Made by a program: the position numbers and the translations under genes. The notes beneath the pieces were generated by a model. That model saw only the letters and a list, made by a program, of their open reading frames with translations. It was not told the DNA's origin and did not search any database. A stretch of 8,367 bases of DNA from an uncultured Porphyromonadaceae bacterium (lineage in GTDB: Bacteria; Bacteroidota; Bacteroidia; Bacteroidales; Muribaculaceae), in contig CAMWLX010000136.1 in assembly GCA_947175225.1 (NCBI GenBank), forward strand, positions 1 through 8,367. Reading direction: 5' to 3'. This document shows, in pieces, positions 1-5,600 of the stretch (position 1 is the stretch's first letter; every line of letters starts with the position of its first letter).

Positions 1-129
1 ATATTGATATTTTTTTGTTTTATTGATTTGTCGCATCGATGATTCAAATTCGTATAAATTTGTAGATTAGTTGATACTGATTTGAATGAATTAGAAACGG
101 TAATTGAATGAAATTTAAATATTCTGTAT

Positions 130-137
130 TATCTTTG
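130..137 (+). promoter_or_regulatory. Candidate Bacteroidetes -7 promoter box for the esterase gene
   Basis: The octamer TATCTTTG matches the Bacteroidetes -7 consensus TAnnTTTG. Transcription would be expected to begin several bases downstream, near 143-145, giving a leader of about 58 nt that contains the heptamer repeats. A -33 TTTG is not clear: the nearest TTG (104-106) is about 23 bases upstream, so the match rests on the -7 box alone. The AT-rich stretch before it (1-129) holds no gene. It has short inverted repeats (CAAATT 45-50 with AATTTG 57-62, and ATTCAAAT 42-49 with ATTTGAAT 80-87) that are too short to call operators. Confidence 0.5.
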
Positions 138-162
138 CATCCGATAATAATGCGTAGCTACT

Positions 163-190
163 CTCAATTCTCAATTCTCAATTCTCAATT
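163..190 (+). repeat. Four tandem copies of heptamer CTCAATT in the 5' leader
   Basis: CTCAATT occurs four times without interruption (163-169, 170-176, 177-183, 184-190), ending 11 bases before the ATG at 202. The array lies between the candidate promoter and the start codon, so it would be transcribed. Short tandem arrays of this kind can change copy number by slippage. Here that would alter leader length but not reading frame. There is no Shine-Dalgarno sequence between the array and the start. Confidence 0.85.
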
Positions 191-201
191 CACAAAATAG
201 C

Positions 202-2217
202 ATGAAACATCTTTTTACATTCTGTCTGGCCGCCATCGCATTTTCGTCTGCCTATCCGGCCACATCTTGGGAGAAAATCAAAGTCAATGGCCTCACTCGC
301 GACATGAAAGTGCATGTCCCCGAGAATACTCCTTCCGGAGCAGCTCTCGTGATCGCTTGCCACGGTATGAACCAGAGTGCCCAATGGCACGACGACAATT
401 CAAAATGGACTGCTGTCTCTGACACTGCCAAGTTTGTACTCGTCTTCCCGGAAGGCATCGACCATGGTTGGGATCTTGGCGGCAACAAAGACGTGGATTT
501 CATCTGCGCCATCATTGACAAGATGGAGCAGGAGCATAATATCAGCACCGGACGTGTCTATCTCACAGGTTTCTCGATGGGTGGCATGTTCACATATTTC
601 TGCGCAAACCGTATTGCAGATAAGATTGCCGCTTTCGTTCCTGTAAGTGGATATCCGATGTGGGACAAGACAGCTTCAAGCTCACGCCCTGTGCCTATCA
701 TGCACGTGCATGGCACCGGCGACGATGTCTGTGTCTTCAGTGGAGTGCAGCCTACACTCGACAATTGGATCAAGCACAACGGTTGCAACACCGTGGAGAC
801 CCTGATCGATCCTTATCCAAAAGGCAATCGCAACAAGGGGGCAAAGATGCACATCTGGGGCGATGGTAAGGATGGTGTGGAAGTTCGTCTTCTCGAATTT
901 AAGGATAAAGGTCACTGGCAGTCGGAAGATCCTATGTTCTGCCTGACAAGTATTGAAGCTTGGAACTTCATGAACCGTTGGAGTCTCGGTCCGGATGCTC
1001 CCAAAGTGACTGGTGTAGTGCCTGAAAGCGGTTCGTTCGACCTCCCGCTCGAAGGCTCTGAGATTACCCTGACTTTCGATATGAATGTAGATGGCACTGA
1101 AGCGGAAGCCCAACTAAGTAAAGATGGAGTCCCGGTGAGTCTTGATGTAACAAGTAGTGGGAATACCCTTACCCTTACAGTCCCGGAACTTGAACGCGGT
1201 GAATATGCCCTTACAGTTAGAAATGTAAAGGGAGAGAACGAGGGTATCATGAAAGTCTTCAAGGCCACTTACACTTTTGGAGTTGAAGAAGTGGGCGACG
1301 TGCCTCCATATAATGAGGTGTTCTATCCCGATCTGCGTGCCGAAGAAAATAAGGTAGGGGAGGGGATACCTACAGGCTGGTATCGCATCAATACTCGCTC
1401 CAACGGCGAAAAGGATGAAAAGAAGTCTGGAAGTGCCAACACCGGTGGAGCTCGTATGAAATATTTCATGGCCGGGGGCGACTTCAACGAAGGTTTCTAT
1501 CTAAGTGCCCGCGACTACGACCGATGCGAAATCACATATGGTAAATATACTCCCGACTATGCTCTCCATTTCGATAAAGGACGCTATGTGGCAACTTTCA
1601 ATTCCGTTTACTGGAATAAAGGCTCTCTCGACGGAAAAGTAAAATTTGATTTCACTGTCAAAGATCCGAAAGGCACTGTAGTGGCTTCTTTCCCGTCACT
1701 CCCATCCACAGGAAATATGGATGAGCAGCAAGGGCGCATAGAAGGTTCTACTTTCCATTCGCTTGAATTTGACATCCCGGCAGAAGGCGACTACACGGTC
1801 ACCTACAGCATGACCTCCGGATGGAGTGCCGTAATCGTGGGCAATCTCAAGATAGCCACAGCAATGTCGACAGCCGAACGCTATAAAGGCACTTTCCAGC
1901 GGACACTGAAGCAAGCTAAAGATCTCTATGCTTCCATCACAGATGCAAACCCCGGTAGCGAAGCTGCCCAAAACCTTCTCGAAGTAATCAGCAAATACGA
2001 ATCTTTGGTTTCCACTTCACCCTCAGTCTATGAAGCAGCCACCGCTGAACTTGCCAATGCCATAGAGCAAGCATCTGATGTCTCAGCAGTAGATGTTGTT
2101 ATGGCAACCCAAGCCAATCAGAAGGCCTACAACCTCCAAGGCTTCCCTATCGATCTCTCCCGTCTCCCCAAAGGGCAGCCCTACATCCAAAACGGCAAAA
2201 AGCAAATCAAAAAATAA
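202..2217 (+). CDS. Secreted modular serine esterase, PHB-depolymerase/feruloyl-esterase-like family
   Basis: A 671-residue exported alpha/beta-hydrolase with accessory modules. Residues 1-20 are a type I signal peptide with no lipobox. The catalytic domain spans about 22-262. It has an HG oxyanion-type motif (H54-G55), the nucleophile elbow GFSMG with Ser125, an acid in HGTGD (Asp174) and the catalytic His238 in GHW. This arrangement is typical of the LpqC/PHB-depolymerase-like esterases (COG3509), which include feruloyl and acetyl-xylan esterases. Residues 266-360 look like an Ig-type (Big_5-like) domain, and 365-556 are a beta-rich, possibly carbohydrate-binding region. Residues 558-628 form a FIVAR-like helical segment. 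Residues 642-671 (YNLQG...NGKKQIKK) resemble a short C-terminal sorting tail. Secretion, the extra modules and the family suggest removal of ester groups from plant or host glycans, but the substrate cannot be read from the sequence. The gene is transcribed alone, judging by the terminator 18 bases after its stop. The chosen ATG gives a complete signal peptide. Confidence 0.87.
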   Translation: MKHLFTFCLAAIAFSSAYPATSWEKIKVNGLTRDMKVHVPENTPSGAALVIACHGMNQSAQWHDDNSKWTAVSDTAKFVLVFPEGIDHGWDLGGNKDVDFICAIIDKMEQEHNISTGRVYLTGFSMGGMFTYFCANRIADKIAAFVPVSGYPMWDKTASSSRPVPIMHVHGTGDDVCVFSGVQPTLDNWIKHNGCNTVETLIDPYPKGNRNKGAKMHIWGDGKDGVEVRLLEFKDKGHWQSEDPMFCLTSIEAWNFMNRWSLGPDAPKVTGVVPESGSFDLPLEGSEITLTFDMNVDGTEAEAQLSKDGVPVSLDVTSSGNTLTLTVPELERGEYALTVRNVKGENEGIMKVFKATYTFGVEEVGDVPPYNEVFYPDLRAEENKVGEGIPTGWYRINTRSNGEKDEKKSGSANTGGARMKYFMAGGDFNEGFYLSARDYDRCEITYGKYTPDYALHFDKGRYVATFNSVYWNKGSLDGKVKFDFTVKDPKGTVVASFPSLPSTGNMDEQQGRIEGSTFHSLEFDIPAEGDYTVTYSMTSGWSAVIVGNLKIATAMSTAERYKGTFQRTLKQAKDLYASITDANPGSEAAQNLLEVISKYESLVSTSPSVYEAATAELANAIEQASDVSAVDVVMATQANQKAYNLQGFPIDLSRLPKGQPYIQNGKKQIKK

Positions 2218-2234
2218 CAATCCTGTAATTCCCC

Positions 2235-2266
2235 AAAAAGGACGCACCCCAACTGCGTCCTTTTTT
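2235..2266 (+). terminator. Intrinsic terminator of the esterase gene
   Basis: GGACGCA (2240-2246) pairs perfectly with TGCGTCC (2254-2260) across a 7-nt loop. The stem is extended by AAAAA (2235-2239) facing TTTTT (2261-2265), and a run of six T's ends the structure. A GC-rich stem followed by a U tract is a textbook Rho-independent terminator. The flanking A run means it could also work on the opposite strand. Confidence 0.93.
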
Positions 2267-2392
2267 AGTGTGCCCGGCATCCTCCCAAACAATATTACGA
2301 TTTTTAACAATTATGAGCAAAATAGAAACATATATGCGACCTGCAGGAAAACAATAACGCAATATATTAAATGCATATATTATGATAAAAAT

Positions 2393-2400
2393 TAACTTTG
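2393..2400 (+). promoter_or_regulatory. Bacteroidetes -7 promoter box for the 1617-residue protein
   Basis: TAACTTTG is an exact match to TAnnTTTG, and transcription should begin around 2405. No clear -33 TTTG is present. Instead an imperfectly placed inverted repeat, AATATAT (2361-2367) with ATATATT (2375-2381), overlaps the area where the -33 box would sit. It could be a regulator site or simply reflect AT-richness. The 126 bases between the upstream terminator and this box hold no gene. Confidence 0.65.
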
Positions 2401-2617
2401 CAAAAAAAACTAATACTAACAAAAAACATAAAAAAATCAAAGACCCAAAATGTAACTTAAACCAAAAAATCTAATCAACCGCTAAGACTGACCTACCACT
2501 AAGACTGGGGGTAAACAAGAGGTCCGCAGTCAAGGCACCCAAACTAACACTAACTTAAATCTAACCGGAGCTAACGGACCGGAAGGCTTCGAGACAAACA
2601 ACAATTAAATCTTTTAT
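2401..2617 (+). promoter_or_regulatory. Long CTAA-rich untranslated leader of unknown function
   Basis: About 210 nt separate the promoter box from the ATG at 2618, much longer than the leader of gene 1. The first half is A/C-rich and nearly free of G. CTAA occurs nine times on this strand (2410, 2416, 2471, 2482, 2499, 2544, 2550, 2561, 2571). A 13-nt direct repeat, ACCgCTAAGACTG (2478-2490) and ACCaCTAAGACTG (2495-2507), differs at one base. Possible pairings are GACTG (2503-2507) with CAGTC (2527-2531), and GGTCCG (2521-2526) with CGGACC (2575-2580). An ATG directly followed by TAA lies at 2450-2455. It matches no riboswitch I recognise and has no intrinsic terminator inside. It may be a regulatory leader or a binding site for an RNA or protein; this is inference. 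Confidence 0.5.
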
Positions 2618-5600
2618 ATGAAAAAACTTTTTACTCCACTACTGCTGTTCCTGACGGTACTGCTTGGTGGAATAAACGCATCAGCAGAAGATGAAGTCAT
2701 CGAACTGACTGGCGACATGTTTCATCAATGGGATGGTTATGGCGCAGATGCCAAAGTTATCAATCCGTCTCCTGGTATAGATAACAATATTGGAGAAGGA
2801 TATGAAGGAGGGATGTTCCTTGGTACAGCAGGTGTTGCAGGCGACATTTATGCCGATCTGACCGATTATAAAGGTATTGAAGCAGAAGGTACTCCAGGAT
2901 TAACATTACGTCTGCTTTTCAATCGTCCTACTCAAAATGAAGGGATAACAGAATGCAATGCTACTTTTGACAACGATGGCAAATTAACCTTCCTTTTCTC
3001 AAATGTTAAGGATGGGGATAATCCAGCTTCATTTATTCACCTTAACGCTGTAAAATCCTGGGGAAATGGTACAGTTAAATACATGAAACTAATCCCAAAA
3101 CCAGATCCTCTGGAACTAAATGCTGACTGGTTCCATCAATGGGATGGTTATGGCGCAGATGCCAAAGTTATCAATACGTCTCCTGGTGTAGATGACAACA
3201 TAGGAGAAGGGTACGAAGGAGGAATGTTCCTTGGTACAGCAGGTGTTGCAGGTGATATTTATGCAGATCTTACCGATTATAAAGGTATTGTAGCAGAAGG
3301 TACTCCAGAGTTAACCTTGCGTTTGCTTTTTAATCGTCCAACACAAAATGATGGAATAACAGAATGCAACGCAACTTTTGATAAAGATGGAAATTTAACA
3401 TTCCTATTCTCAAATGTTAAGGACGGGGATAGTCCAGCTTCATTTATTCACCTTAACGCTGTAAAATCCTGGGGAAATGGTACAGTTAAATACATGAAAC
3501 TAATCCCAAAACCAGATGCCAATACAATAACTGGCGAGTGGTGGCATCAATGGGATGGATTCGGTGCAGATGCGCAAATAATTGAGAATCCTACTAAAGG
3601 ATGGGTTGACAATATCGGACAGGATTTAAATGGCGGGGATTTCATCATAGGCAATAGTGCTTGTGATGGTGATTGTTACGCCGATTTGACAGAATATGCT
3701 GGTATCGAAGGTGTGGCTACCCCTGGAACCACAGTGCGTTTCTACTTTAATCGTGCTGATGTTCAGGGTGCAGGAATTGATGTAAGAGTCAATGCAGATG
3801 ATGAGGGAAATTACTCTTGTCTTTTTAAAGAAGTGAAAGGAGGAGACGGTAATCCTGTTTCATTCGTTCATCTCGCCTTTGTAAAGATTATATCTAATGG
3901 GGTAAGCGATCCGAAAGTGGAATCAATGAAGGTCATCGCTAAACCAGATCCAATTGTTGAGGCTAAGGAAAACTTGACAGATCAAATCAAAATTGCAAAC
4001 CAATATGATTCATTTGCCAAAACCGAAGCAAGTTGGAATGCACTGCAGGATGCTATTGCAGCTGCAGAGTCTGCAATGGTCGCTGAAAACGCTACAGTTG
4101 AGACTTTGGAAGCTGCTTCCGCAAATATTGCTAAGGCAATTGAAGGCCTGACACTCGAAGAAGGATATGAATATCTAACTGCTGAAATGTTCAAAGAATA
4201 TGCTTCTCTTACAGAACCTGGAGAGGGTACAGAAGTTGGTTGCGCATATGACCTCTTTCAAGCATCTGATCTTCCTTATGGAGATACAAGTGTTAATTAC
4301 CTGAAATGGGCAGACCTGAAAGATTACGACAAGCTTAAAGTTACATATATCAGCACTGTTCCACCACGTTTCTGCATGAATAGAACCGATAAGGATGGAC
4401 AAGAAAGTAACGGTGGCATGTTGGACATGGCTCCAGACAATGGAAATGCATCGACATCCAACTACTTGTCTACAGAAGACAATGTTGTCACTATAGACTT
4501 AAAAAAGATGGTTGCCGAATGCGGATATGCCCGCTTGCATTGCATTAAGAAATTGGGTTGGGGAGATGGTGTTATTGTCACCGGTATGTATCTCTATAAT
4601 TCCACAGATGAGCTTGAACTTCCCTTGGAAAATCTGGTCAATGAGATCGCAAAGGCAGAGCAATGTGACAAATTCTTGAAGACTGATGAGAGTTGGAATG
4701 CACTGCAGACAGCCATAGAAGAAGGTAAGGCTGAGCTTGAGGATTCCAAACATACCGTAGAGTCTGTAGAGGCTGCCACTGCAAAGATTACCGAGGCTAT
4801 CGAGGGGCTTAAACTTCAAGAGGGTTATTCTGAACTGACGAAAGACATGTTCAAGAAATACAACTCAGTTGACAATCCCGGTGAAGGTGAGACAACTGGC
4901 TGTGATTACAAACTCTTTGAGAAAACTGGTAATGCATATGGAGACGGTACCAATGTCGGTTATCTAAATTGGGCTGATGTTACCGATTATGACAAACTCA
5001 TCGTTAAGGCTTCAGGCAATCCTCGTTTCTGTCTGAACCGTCAAGCTGACGGTGGTCAGCAGGGAGATACAAAGGAGACTTCTGGAATGATTGATATTTA
5101 TACGGATAGAGATAGTTGGTCTGCTGAAAGGTATCTGGATCCAGATGGTGATGTCTACACAGTTGATCTTGCCAAGATCATTGATGACGATGGTTTTGCA
5201 CGTCTGCACGCCATAAAATACCCATGGGGTCAAGACGGTATCGTAACTAATATGTACCTCTATAAGGATCCGGCAAATGCAGCAGGTTTCAACCTTATAT
5301 TTGACATCGACGACCCAGCTCACGTAGTAATAGAAATAAATGGTGAGGTAATCAACGACTTGAAGGCAGGTGCTAATGAAAAGGCAGTTGCCAACAGGGC
5401 TAAACTTTCCATTTATCCGGCAGAAAACTTCAAACTTACATCAGTGAAAGCTGACGGTGAAGAAGTTAAGCTTAACGACGGTATTCTCACAAAGACCATC
5501 GTCAAGAACATCAGCTTCGAAATCATCACAGAAGATGCTGATCCTCTTGCTCAGCCTAAGAAAGAACTCACCGCTATAATTGAAAGCGCTAAATTTTATG

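Noticed and set aside
42..87. Short inverted repeats in the first 90 bases
   Set aside because: Arms are only 6-8 bp of A/T-rich sequence with no T run or known operator pattern.
163..190. Heptamer array as a CRISPR-like repeat
   Set aside because: The units are contiguous 7-mers without spacers, and no cas genes are present.
2361..2381. AATATAT/ATATATT inverted repeat near the gene 2 promoter as an operator
   Set aside because: In such AT-rich DNA a 7-bp inverted repeat is readily found by chance. It is mentioned under the promoter but not called as a separate site.
2093..2395. Plus-strand frame of 100 codons overlapping the end of the esterase gene
   Set aside because: It runs out of the esterase gene in another frame and crosses the intrinsic terminator and the AT-rich spacer, so it is very unlikely to be translated.
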